DNA from: Haplomitrium mnioides | Lineage: Eukaryota > Marchantiophyta > Haplomitriopsida > Calobryales | Assembly (NCBI GenBank): GCA_049999725.1 | Contig: JBNGIS010039076.1 | Coordinates: 1-22,490 of the forward strand | DNA: 22,490 bases | Reading direction: 5' to 3' | Shown here: positions 1 to 8,847 of the stretch, in pieces | Layout of the letters: the number at the start of each line of letters is the position of its first letter | Position numbering within the stretch: the first letter of the stretch is position 1 | Position numbers and translations under genes: made by a program | Notes under the pieces: model-generated | What the model was told of the DNA's origin: nothing | Database searches by the model: none | The model's input: the letters and a program-made list of their open reading frames with translations, nothing else

Positions 1-17
1 AAAAGATTCATGTTTTA

Positions 18-43
18 AGTAGCATGTTACTAGTTCAAAGTAG
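18..43 (+). repeat. Direct repeat, left copy (partner 4555-4579)
   Basis: Positions 26-43 (GTTACTAGTTCAAAGTAG) recur exactly at 4562-4579, and the flanking AGTAGC is also shared. The two copies bracket the decayed methylase-like gene and its repeat arrays. A shorter form (CTAGTTCAAAGT) also lies inside the third repeat array near 4065, so the motif may belong to the repeat family and not be an element border. Confidence 0.6.
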
Positions 44-99
44 CGGCTTTTGGGATCATAAAGTTTATTTTTCATTCGTTTTAATTTTTAAGTTGTTCG

Positions 100-350
100 A
101 GAGTCCATGTGCGCATGGACTTATGCTTCCTTGTTGGTAGGGACGTGCAAAGGCCGAAGAGTCCTTGCAAGCATGGACTCATACTTCTTTGCTAGTAAGG
201 ATGTGCAAGGACCGAGAAGTCCAAGTGTGTTTGGTTTCCCAAGTACATGCTCGTCTAGACCTTGTGATCCTTGCGCTTCCATGTGTGATTGGACTACTGA
301 GTCCATGCTCGCATGGACTCCCTAGTCCATGCAAGCATGGACTACAATGC
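100..350. repeat. Palindromic minisatellite array 1
   Basis: Degenerate tandem units of roughly 24-28 nt, most containing a short hairpin made of AGTCCATG and CATGGACT arms. The clearest are 299-320 (10-nt arms around TC) and 324-343 (9-nt arms around AA). Short open frames in this stretch arise from the repeats and are not genes. The array ends about 100 nt before a good 3' splice-site sequence (T-rich tract then CAG at 452), so it appears to lie inside an intron of the decayed gene that follows. Confidence 0.8.
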
Positions 351-1139
351 AACTTTGGGCTTAGACCAAAGGTTGAAACGCTCATAGTCCCTTATAAAAT
401 TTTTGAAAAGTTTTTGTGCTAAGTCATTGACATTTTTTTTCTTTGTTTCCAGTTCTCTCAATATTTGTTGAGCTTTGTCAACGCTTACTTGGACACAAAG
501 CAGGTAGAAAAAAACTTCATAAAGTTTTTCATTTCTATGAAACTTTTGAAAGTCAAGCCAGACGTGCATATCAAACGACTTGTGCTACATCCAAGTGCAG
601 CTTCAATGACTTTGGCAGTAACGTGTGGACCATCTGCTGCAAAAAAGAGAAAGGAGGTACAGCGTAGGTAGAGCCAGTCGAGGCTCCAAAAAAAGAGAAG
701 CAGAGACTACCCAAGAAAAATTCTGTGCCCCCACCACCTATTGAAGAGGAGTTGGTACCCTCCCTATCTTCAACCAATTCATCTTCTACTGCCCCTCATC
801 TTCAACTCTTAGTAGCTCAAACGAGGAAGTAGAGCCAGAGCCAGTGCAAGCTCCAACCTCCAAAGCAAAAAGGCAATCATACAAGGGGTTGCGGACCTTC
901 CAAGAATAAGAGAAGGTGGATCATCAGACAGTGTCTGAGGAAGACAAGAATAGGATTTGGGAGTCTGTCATTCAGCGGTGCAAAGTGTGTAAGGAAACAG
1001 TCACAATTCAGTTGGAGAATTTAAACCTTCCAAAACTTGGAATGGGTTACTGGGGGCCATTCCAGACTAGGAGGTTAAATGAAAATTCTATAGAGCTTAT
1101 GGCGTAGTGAATGCTCACAAACAAGTATGGCACAATTTT

Positions 1140-1556
1140 TTCATCGTTGTGGTGGACTCAAAGTGGGGGTTAAAAGATAAGTCAGAGTTTGACCTAAGGA
1201 ACCGTGACAAGTACATATAGTAGATTGTAGGAGGTAATCACAATACTGCCGCAAAGCAACTTTTAATCACCAAATATGGAGCAAAAAATCCCATGATATC
1301 GCTCTGTAGTTGCTATGTTTACGTAGGGCTGACACCAATAGAAGCCTCTATTTTTGCAATCGATGACAATTACGACCAATGGTACAAGTTGGAAATGACA
1401 TCTATTCAAAAGGTTGAGTATCGACATCAAAGGTATATAGAGAGTGGGATGACATCATCCCAAAAACTAAAAGAAGAGTTGGTGTTAGAGACTTTGGAGA
1501 TAAAGCCAAAGTCTACTCTTGAGAATACTGTCACTTCTCACAACAATTGGTTCTAG
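1140..1556 (+). pseudogene. ParB-like domain segment of the decayed gene
   Basis: After the frameshift near 1090, one frame runs YGVVNAHKQVWHNF, then a short strand region (VVVDSKW), the VGGNHNTAAK loop, and a segment with VYVGLTPIEASIFAIDDN that resembles the helical part of ParB N-terminal domains. The two TAG codons at 1218-1223 sit where two Gln codons would fit. The open part 1293-1556 ends in TAG, but the same frame stays readable to 1914 apart from single stops. This is recognition by eye of a distant family; a profile search would settle it. Confidence 0.6.
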
Positions 1557-1916
1557 TTGGCGTTCAGAAGTAGAGAGCTATGGGAGTTACAACATAGCAT
1601 TTTTTCGATGTGGGAGAAGAACAATGTGAAGGGCCAAAAGCCAAAGGCTAAATGATCTTTAAGAATGGAAGACATGAAGTGGACACCGTGGAGATCCTTT
1701 CAGGGTCTTCCCAATGAAATAATTTTTTTTGTTTTGAAATAGATGGAAGCCAAAGAGCCTTTGATTGAAGAAATGTCTCAGGAACTGGAGAGACATAAGG
1801 TTTTAACTATAATGATGAAGTCTTTTTGCTTGAATGTGTATTGCAAGTTGTGGGAAGAAGCAAGGATGAAGTATCCCATCCACACTGAAGAGTCAAAAAT
1901 GTCATTCGAGTTTTAA

Positions 1917-2326
1917 GAAATTGTTGGCAAGTGTTTTTTTCTGTTTTTCAATTCTATTTCTAAAGTTGTTTTGAATTTGTTTTGAAAGGTTTTCAAGTCC
2001 CAAAGTGCAAGGATTCTCAATTCCATGATTGCATAGACTCAAGAGCCATTGCGCACTTGGACTCGTGTTTCCATGCACGCATGGACTCAAGTGTCCATGC
2101 ACGTATTGAATCAGTGTCCAAGCAAGTTTGGACTTGAGAGTTCTTACACGTTTGGATTCTAGAGTCTATACAAGCATGGACCTTAGAGTCCTTTGTGCAT
2201 GAAGCTATAGAGTTCTTGCGAGCATGGACTCTCAAGCCCAAGCTCGCTTGGACACTGAGTCTTTGCATGCATTTGACTCAAAGTTTTTTTTTTTTTTGTT
2301 CTCGTCTAACTTGTTTCTCTGTATAG
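1917..2326 (+). other. Putative intron holding palindromic array 2
   Basis: Non-coding stretch between two readable parts of the decayed methylase-like gene. It starts near a worn donor (GGCAAGTG near 1923) and ends with a T-rich tract and GTATAG at 2321-2326. A T run lies at 2285-2297. Most of its length is filled by the repeat array at about 1995-2280. Confidence 0.55.
1995..2280. repeat. Palindromic minisatellite array 2
   Basis: Same family as the array at 100-350: units of about 24-28 nt around paired arms. Clear hairpins are 2070-2085 (TCCATGC, AC, GCATGGA) and 2238-2251 (CCAAGC, TC, GCTTGG). The second differs from the common CCATGC/GCATGG form at both arms, so pairing is kept. Open frames on the minus strand here are by-products of the repeats. 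Confidence 0.8.
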
Positions 2327-2853
2327 GAGGACAAAACATTCAAATGGCAGTTGGCCAAAAAATTGACGGCCGCTGCTAAAGGGCAAAAGAAATTGGGGGT
2401 CAAAGAAGCCTCTATAGATGAAGACCATGCCTTGACTCTTATCTCCTACCCCTTGATTTTCTGCTATATTGCCAGAAAGCAAGAGAGTTGATGACAAGGA
2501 AACAAAATGAAGTTGCTGCCTCTCTAACCAAAGGAGAGTATGAAGAGCAAGACGAGGACTTCACGTCCTATATCAATGGACTCAACGTGGCATTTTATCA
2601 AGTCCACAGAGAGGCTAATGCTTGACAGTTGAAAGGATTAGTGAAACCTAGATGTTTTACTTTAGCTATTGTTGATATTCCTTACAATTATAACCTTAAG
2701 GAATGCAAGCATGATGATTCGGAACCCTTCTTTAAGGATAACATTTTTGACATGGTTTCTTCTTTTGCGGTTATTACAACTTCGGATTTTTGGTCTTTTC
2801 AACAATTTGGCATTGTCGATGATGCTCTTGTAAAGGTTTGTTGTGCCATCAAC
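2327..2853 (+). pseudogene. Methylase motif IV segment (DIPYN)
   Basis: Reads from the acceptor at 2326 through a Lys-rich stretch (EDKTFKWQLAKKL), shifts frame near 2460-2490, then reads MTRKQNEVAASLTKGEYEEQ, a TGA at 2623, and a strand leading to DIPYN at 2674-2688. The segment then runs through FDMVSSFAVITTSDFW and into the assembly gap. The core of the DPPY motif carries Ile for the first Pro, which would weaken catalysis even without the stop. The TGA falls where CGA (Arg) would fit. Confidence 0.65.
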
Positions 2854-2953
2854 NNNNNNNNNNNNNNNNNNNNNNNNNNNNNNNNNNNNNNNNNNNNNNN
2901 NNNNNNNNNNNNNNNNNNNNNNNNNNNNNNNNNNNNNNNNNNNNNNNNNNNNN
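2854..2953. other. Assembly gap (100 N)
   Basis: Exactly 100 N, the usual placeholder for a gap of unknown size. It falls inside the methylase-like gene, between motif IV and motif I, and next to a tandem duplication, so the true sequence may be longer and repetitive. Confidence 0.99.
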
Positions 2954-3011
2954 GGTCTCAGAATTGATCACGCACACGAGTACTAGACTATATGCTACTA
3001 TACCAAGTAAG

Positions 3012-3093
3012 GCAAGCGGAGCATGAAGCTCTTTAACTTGCAATCTAGTGATGCAAGCGGAGCATGAAGCTCTTTAACTTGCAATCTAGTGAT
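3012..3093 (+). repeat. Exact 41-bp tandem duplication
   Basis: A 41-bp unit beginning GCAAGCGGAGCATG is present at 3012-3052 and again at 3053-3093 without change; the first nine bases start a third copy at 3094. It lies 58 bp after the N gap. It may be a recent duplication or an assembly artefact at the gap edge. Confidence 0.9.
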
Positions 3094-3183
3094 GCAAGCG
3101 GACATCCTCGACAAATTATGTAGAGTGTTTGCAGCTGCCCAATTGTTTCAGCAAAGCTCAAACATCCAAGAGATGATGATCTT

Positions 3184-3640
3184 GTGAACATCTACCAAAA
3201 GCCTCAGACTTTGTTTAACCTTTTTATTGACCATTTATCAAGAGAGCAAGATTGGATCTTAGATATTTGGTCTGGGTTCAACAAAGGTCTGGTCTATGTT
3301 TTGAAATTGATGCGAAATTGCATTGTTGTTGAATATGATAGATGTCAGTCTATCTATATTTCTCATAGAGTTTTGACGATGGTTTTTTTGCCATATGATG
3401 TGACAAAATCATATATTGTCTATCTGTACCACAAGAAGCATGTTCCTTTTGGTGTTGCTAGTGCATCTAGCAATTTTGCTGCAATTTCTGGGATTGGAAA
3501 GTCTCGGCAAGATTCTCTAGCAGTTGCAGATGCCAAAGCTTCACTTCTAGTTTATTTAGATGAGACCATTCCTCCTGAAGAGTTATTGGATCGATCTTCA
3601 TTCTTGTTGCATTTCAATTCAAATATATGCAATATTCTCT
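3184..3640 (+). pseudogene. Methylase motif I segment
   Basis: Open frame of 163 codons (to 3675), of which the first 150 or so look family-like: YQKPQTLFNLFIDHLSREQ is the usual KP-x-x-L lead-in of beta-class methylases (motif X region), followed by motif I at 3250-3288 and a strand ending in VVEYDRCQS (motif II-like acidic residue). In motif I the normal F-S/x-G-S/T-G core reads IWSGFNKG, so the S-adenosylmethionine loop is damaged. The tail after about 3640 looks like non-coding read-through. Confidence 0.65.
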
Positions 3641-3779
3641 TAATAATTCAATTTCTTTCGCAAAATGATTTTTGAAAAAAACATACTGGTTTTCATAAAA
3701 ATTAGCAATGAAGTCTGTGCTGGCATGAAAGCTCCTTTTCTTTTTATTGATTTCCGTATAAGTTTTCTTCAATCATGAG

Positions 3780-4200
3780 TTTCTGTAGTCTCTGTCTAGA
3801 AGAGCTTCAGCAATCCCTGCGTTCAAGTACTCAGCAATCTATACTCATCTGGGCTTTAGTTGTCCATACACATATGACATATAATTGTTTATGCTCGCGT
3901 AGGTTTTAGTTGTCCATGCGCACATAAGACTTAGCAAACCAAGTGTATATGGGCTTAGCTGTCCCTACACACAATGGCTTCAGTAGTCCATGCGTGTATG
4001 GGCTTTAGCAGTCTTTTCACACTTTCGCTTCAACAATCTTCTTACACCTACACTTTAGGGTTCTAGTTCAAAGTTCCTACACGTAAGAGCTTCAACATTC
4101 CACATACATATGAGCTTCAGCATTCCAAATGCAAAGGAGCTTTATCAATCTCTACGTGCATAAGCTTTAAGATTAGGGTTCAAAGTTCTTGCGCGCCTAA
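3780..4200. repeat. Minisatellite array 3
   Basis: Degenerate units of about 24 nt with the theme GTCCATGCG-x-x-TATGGGCTT followed by CAGCA or TAGT. The unit is related to arrays 1 and 2 (GTCCATG core) but the hairpin arms are worse and an AGCTTCA segment is added. Lies just after the last readable part of the methylase-like gene. Confidence 0.65.
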
Positions 4201-5480
4201 GTGTCTTTTTTGATTGAATATGTTTCTGATAAAATTTGAATGTTTTGATCAATTTTGGAAATTAATAATATCATTGTTAGTTTTGAAAATATTTAGCAGC
4301 AAATTTCTTCTACATTTAGTATATGTTCTATTCGGTGATGCTCATCCTTTTTAAAGAAGAAATTGTGAAAACAATTTTGATAAAATTCTCACTAGAAGAT
4401 TTGTTTTTTAATACATTGTGCACTTGAAATAAGCAATTTAGATGTAAAAATTTACTCCTTTTTTTGGAAAAAATATTACTAGCATCAAATTGATGAATTT
4501 TTATGCTAAAATTTCAAATTTGATTTTTGCTAATGCCAAATGAAACAAGAACTCAGTAGCAGTTACTAGTTCAAAGTAGTGATTGTTCATATAAGATTAG
4601 CTACTATGTTGGCACAAACGCTTGATGCCATATAGTGCACTTGCCTTTAGTATAGTTTTTACATTCAATATACTAAAAATGAAGTATTAAGAGGAATTTA
4701 ATTGTTTGAAAATGTTATACTATAGAAACCAATTAGTCCACCGCATGCTATACAATATTAAGCTCTTGTACATTACAAACTTGTTGATAATACACATTTT
4801 GAAGCTAAATTAGATGATCTTGCAAACTTTGAAGCTTCGAGAGACTCTTTCAAAATTAGCTAATCGGAAATAACCGCTTCAAGAAACTCTACAAATATTG
4901 ACATTGCGCACTCCAACTAACTTTGAAGTTGGTAAGGGTGAAGCTTGTACCTACTATGTATTTACATTTATTCACTATACTATATTCACAACCTCTTTTG
5001 TTACTACAAATCAAGTTCATCTTTAATGGGACCCTACTCATACTAATAAATTTACTATTAACTTGCCTTGATTTTATTCATCCCAAAAAAAAAAAATTAG
5101 CTTAAAGTGTTAGAATAAACCTCTTACTTTACTTATATTAAAACTAAATAAGAACTATAAATATTATAATGAACAAAAGAGCATGAAGAAGAAGAACGGT
5201 CCTTCAATTAGCTATACAATCGTGTTCAATAGAGATAAGTTTGTAGTATAGAGTTGACCAAGCCACGTGCCAGATTCAAAACAATAGGACAGCTTTCTAC
5301 ATGTAGCATTTTCAACAAGTGCAGAGGCCAGAAGTCAAAAAGATGACATCGGAGATAAGATAGATAGAGGGAAGATAAGTTGGTGATGACTAGTACAATA
5401 CAATCGATCAAACACTAGAAAATAGAAGAGAAGGATGACACATAGCTACCAACTATTCCTGCTACTGTCGTTATAGCCTT
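4201..5480. other. AT-rich stretch, no gene seen
   Basis: Only short open frames with no recognisable protein. It includes the right copy of the direct repeat (4555-4579) and an A run at 5087-5097. I see no structural RNA or element border that I can support. Confidence 0.6.
4555..4579 (+). repeat. Direct repeat, right copy (partner 18-43)
   Basis: AGTAGC then GTTACTAGTTCAAAGTAG, the last 18 bases identical to 26-43. Separation is about 4.5 kb. No terminal inverted repeat was seen next to either copy. Confidence 0.6.
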
Positions 5481-5490
5481 CCTTGCCCAC

Positions 5491-5515
5491 CATCTCATCT
5501 CATCTCATCTCATCT
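5491..5515 (+). repeat. Pentanucleotide microsatellite (CATCT)5
   Basis: Five perfect copies of CATCT. It lies in a stretch with no supported gene. Confidence 0.95.
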
Positions 5516-6520
5516 GCTCGCTTGCTGCTACAGTGTCTCAGCGTTGGAGTGTTCTTCAAGTCTTCCATATTCTCTTTACACTCTTTCCTCATCTGTCGCT
5601 GTGTGGAGTTGATCCTTCTTTCATGCCTCACTTGGTTTATTACATGCGTTCCTTTGCAGCCTACCACACTGTTGAGGAAATGCTCCACACAACTCTCGAT
5701 GGTTACGATTAGTGCGATCTGTTTTCAAATGTTTTCACGAACTGTATCTTAGTTCACAGATGTACGACCCTTGTCTCACTGCATCACAATCGTTCCCACC
5801 GTGACAAGGACCATTTTGCGAAGAACCACACCATTCTCCTTCTAATTTTTTAACACTCACGCGTATTCACTCCGTGACAAAGACCGTTCCGTGAGGAAGT
5901 TTCCCGTTCTTCTTCTGGTTAAGTACTCATGCATGCCATACTGCCGCTGAAGCGTATCGATGGTAGGAAGGAATTAGAGCGGATGTTGAGCAGTGAATCT
6001 GATTAATCCACGGCAAAACTCGTGAATGCATGGTAGATTCTAGGGATGAACAGTCGTATGCATAACATGGCTGCGTAGACATCTCTTTCAGTGTATGCGG
6101 CCCTAATCCTTCAAATTTCTCTTAACAATTCATGCATTACAAGTGAACAACGGCAAGTAGAAACATCGCTGATAACATGCAAAACATTGTAGTACGCCTA
6201 CTATCCATCAATGCATGGTCACGAGCTTGATTTATTGAGATCATTCTAAGATCACCTGAACGTGTCAAAAAGAGACGATATATACAAGTGCGCTTATTAT
6301 GTCCGTAATATCCTTACTACTGCATATGTAGATTTCATCGACCAGGGAAATCAAAAGAGAATAGGCAAGCGAAACTAATAGTAACGCAACGGCTCCGATG
6401 TTAGTCGAAAGTGAAACCTAAGGAACCTGCATCGTACTACTTCCTGCACAAATAATTACAGCGGTCCGACTCCAAATAGAGGAAATGACGGCAATCGACT
6501 GCAGCAAGGAGGAGAGACTT
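5516..6520. other. Intergenic stretch, no gene seen
   Basis: Small open frames only. A weak direct repeat is visible: CCGTGACAAGGACC near 5799 and CCGTGACAAAGACC near 5872. This stretch lies downstream of the WI12-like gene and probably includes its 3' untranslated region. Confidence 0.5.
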
Positions 6521-6524
6521 AGTT

Positions 6525-7028
6525 TCAGATGGCCAAAACCACGCCCGGAAGTGAGCGTCCACCCTTGGTCTTCCACAGCTGACTCTGCCAAACCGTGGAG
6601 CAGGGATAAGACTGAACCATTTCGGCATTAGGCGCATTCGGTTTCAAGTCAGTCACCAGCACTGCTGTGTTGAAACACTCCCGCAGCTGCGTAATGCGGC
6701 CATCTTTCACGGTCCACACATGCACCCAGAACACTGTGGGACGATCGCGCTTGCCTTCCACGAACACCTTACACCCAGACGCATACACACGCAGGGGCTC
6801 AAACCTGAACGAATCATGCTTCGTAAGGCCAGTGAGCAATCGCATCATGTGCTGCTGGTTTGGCGGGCCATGAAACCACCACTCTAGATCAGGCGCCACG
6901 AGCTTCTGCACAGCCTCGACATCCGCCACTTCCAGCGCCTTGTAGAGCGCTCGTACGACCACCTCGTTGCCCTGCGCCTCCAGCGCTGCCTTGTTCGCCA
7001 GCTCTTCGATCTCCTCCCCTCCTTGATG
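6525..7028 (-). CDS. WI12/SAG20-type SnoaL-like protein (start codon unresolved)
   Basis: The frame encodes a plant wound-induced protein 1 / senescence-associated gene 20 type protein. The conserved core is clear: LYKALEVADVEAVQKL, then APDLEWWFHGPP, LLTG, a strand with VFWVHVWTVKDGRI, LRECFNT and the usual C-terminus VWQSQLWKTKGGRSLPGVVLAI split here as VWQSQLWK and SLPGVVLAI, followed by the stop. Members have an NTF2/SnoaL-like cone fold and respond to wounding, ageing or stress; no enzymatic activity is established. Upstream the same frame reads EEIEELANKAALEAQGNE and stays open to a TGA near 7123, but holds no ATG. One possible first exon is 7121-7207 (ATG at 7207, donor GAG|GTTACA) joined to an acceptor GCAG|CAT at 7028, which would keep frame but has a purine-rich tract where pyrimidines are expected. 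Otherwise translation begins at a non-AUG codon such as GTG at 6962, or the copy has lost its start. Family call firm, 5' end weak. Confidence 0.8.
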   Translation of the reverse strand, partial: HQGGEEIEELANKAALEAQGNEVVVRALYKALEVADVEAVQKLVAPDLEWWFHGPPNQQHMMRLLTGLTKHDSFRFEPLRVYASGCKVFVEGKRDRPTVFWVHVWTVKDGRITQLRECFNTAVLVTDLKPNAPNAEMVQSYPCSTVWQSQLWKTKGGRSLPGVVLAI

Positions 7029-7034
7029 CTGCCT

Positions 7035-7075
7035 TCGCTCTCTCTCCCCCTTTCTCCCTCCCCCCTGATCGTCGA
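7035..7075 (-). promoter_or_regulatory. GA-rich tract just upstream of the WI12-like coding region
   Basis: On the minus strand this is almost pure purine (runs of G and GAGAGAGAG). GA-rich tracts are common in plant 5' untranslated regions and core promoters. Its position, directly before the conserved coding part, argues that the transcript leader lies here, which makes the absence of a nearby ATG more striking. Confidence 0.4.
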
Positions 7076-7207
7076 GAGAAACAATGAACTGATAACTGCA
7101 AGCCTCCCAGCTTTTGTAACCTCACAGAAGAACCTGCCGGGAACTTTCGACGGACGGGGCATGAAACGGACGGACCAGAGCATGAATAGACGGAACCCTG
7201 ACGTCAT

Positions 7208-8847
7208 GCTTCGCCACGCTAACTCACGTATCCCATTACTGTAGTTAATATCCAGTCAAAAGTATGCGGTCGCGGCTGAGCTGGACGGTAATTAAAGGGA
7301 CAGTCTGTACGCTAATTGGCATGATTAGTGTGGCGTACTTGCAGAAGTGGTGGAGCGAGGGATTCCCAGGGAGGCAGGTTGGTGGTGAGGAGCATGCGAA
7401 GGGCGTGACGAAGCAGCAAAAGGTTCGTAGAATGTTGCATTGACTGGGAGAATCGCACTGCCGCTGAGAAGGAAGCATCGTGGTATTGTCTTGTTTCTTC
7501 TTTTAAGAAGTACTGTATGCGATACAGGTACGGAGAAATTCGTACAGATTGCACCACGCTACCTTGCAATTTCCATACAAAGCCATTCTCGATCATTCTA
7601 CTGGTCACGGTACCAGGCACTCCAAAATGCAACAAGAAGACAGAGCGAGAGAAGGAGCCGCCTGTACTTTAAAACCTTCACACACCGACTGAACATGTAC
7701 AACATCGTCCGTTGCGTAATAAAAAGGAGCGCTTCGTCCTACATCTTCAGACTTTGTTCGTTGGTTTTCGAGAGCCGTTTTCGGAGAGAAAAACCCCATC
7801 CGAATTCTGCCAGTGTTTAAGAGAAGTACAGTGGTTCCGGAATTGAGTAGAAATTTTTCTTCGCTTCACGAAAGCAAAGAAAGCTCTGATACTACAGTTC
7901 GTCTTAGCATTTAATATCCTTTCCTTCCATATACTTCATTAATACGCCAGCTCTTTTGGCTTGGATCTTCAGTGCCTAAAAGCTTCTGTACAGTGTAGTC
8001 GACAGTAGTCCAGACAACTTTCTGAAAAGTTGGTATTATAGGCATTCTATTAGAATGTTGATGAATCCCTTGGTACGGAAGATGCGTGCGTACCGTTTTT
8101 GTTTCTAACATTACTTCTCCTTTCCAAAATATTCGGCACAATTTTTTGGATCCATCACCAAGGCTACATAGCACGAGTTTTAGAACTAACTTGGCATGAA
8201 CTTTGATGGTGAACGTGCAATAATTGAATTTCCGAAACAGGGCTGACCGAAAAACTCACCACGATACTTCCAAGTGCCCATAACAGAAGACATCGTCCCA
8301 ATAAACTCTTTGATTCACCTTCTCAGAGAATTCACTTCATCTGAGGACTGGGAACCACAGCACAAAAGCCACTGTACAAGAACACTGCCACATCTTCAAC
8401 TAGGAAAGGTTTGTGTCTTCTGCGACATCTTGCATCACTAACCTCGAGCTTTGCAGAAACAAAATTTCTACGGCTCCATTTTGCGAGAGAGAAATTGTCA
8501 TTCTTTTGTGTGGGCCGCTGCAAGATCAGCTTACGAACAGTGCTCTTTTTATTCAAAATAATAGTGTGGCACCGAGGAGATGTCACTACTGGCCAGATCT
8601 AACAAACACAACTCTCATTATTACAACACTGATCCTTTTCAATACCTCCGGCACTACTCGGAGAAATCTCTCGGGACTGGAGAGGGAAGGCATGCTCGCT
8701 CCCTCACACGTAAGCTAGCCGTGAGAAAACAAAGAATTCGCAACACATTGTCAGTCAAAACATGCCGTAGGTGCAGCACCACAACGCCTCATCATAATCA
8801 TATACAGTACCAAGTGAACAAAACGATGTTGTCCAATGGAATGCACA
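7208..8847. other. Intergenic stretch between WI12-like gene and HIT4
   Basis: Several open frames of 60-126 codons occur on both strands, but none shows a recognisable domain or consistent coding pattern. TTTATT at 8548-8553 reads AATAAA on the minus strand, about 300 bp after the HIT4 stop, and is a candidate poly(A) signal for that gene. Confidence 0.5.

Larger units (their letters stand above)
453..3640 (+). pseudogene. Decayed ParB-domain / N4-N6 DNA methylase-like gene
   Basis: The parts fall in three coding stretches. Stretch 453-1916 opens after a CAG acceptor, has a Lys/Pro/Ser-rich linker (about 670-900) and then a ParB-like domain: the segment at 1227-1256 reads VGGNHNTAAK, like the conserved GG-H-x-x-A loop of ParB/sulfiredoxin folds. 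Stretch 2327-2853 follows a second acceptor (GTATAG) and holds DIPYN at 2674-2688, a changed form of methylase motif IV (DPPY). After the assembly gap, 3184-3640 holds DWILDIWSGFNKG (3250-3288), a worn motif I (family form D-x-F-x-G-x-G). Motif IV before motif I is the beta-class order of N4-cytosine/N6-adenine DNA methylases. In-frame stops lie at 1218-1223 (two TAG), 1554, 1653, 1740, 1914 and 2623; frameshifts lie near 1070-1095 and 2460-2490. Family knowledge: ParB-methylase fusions are common in bacteria and phages. Inference: a once-functional plant nuclear copy, now dead. Confidence 0.7.

Noticed and set aside
100-350. CRISPR-like array
   Set aside because: Units are degenerate, contiguous and lack unique spacers; the host is a plant nucleus.
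107-422. Overlapping open frames in the first 420 bases
   Set aside because: They encode repeats of MAWTH/SPCKHG type produced by the palindromic minisatellite, not a protein gene.
7440-7820. 126-codon open frame on the + strand
   Set aside because: No recognisable motif, Arg/Ser-rich chance-like composition, and overlapped by similar-sized frames on the minus strand.
7911-8586. Minus-strand open frames of 84-87 codons downstream of HIT4
   Set aside because: No family resemblance and no in-frame link to the HIT4 gene, whose C-terminus is complete at 8848.
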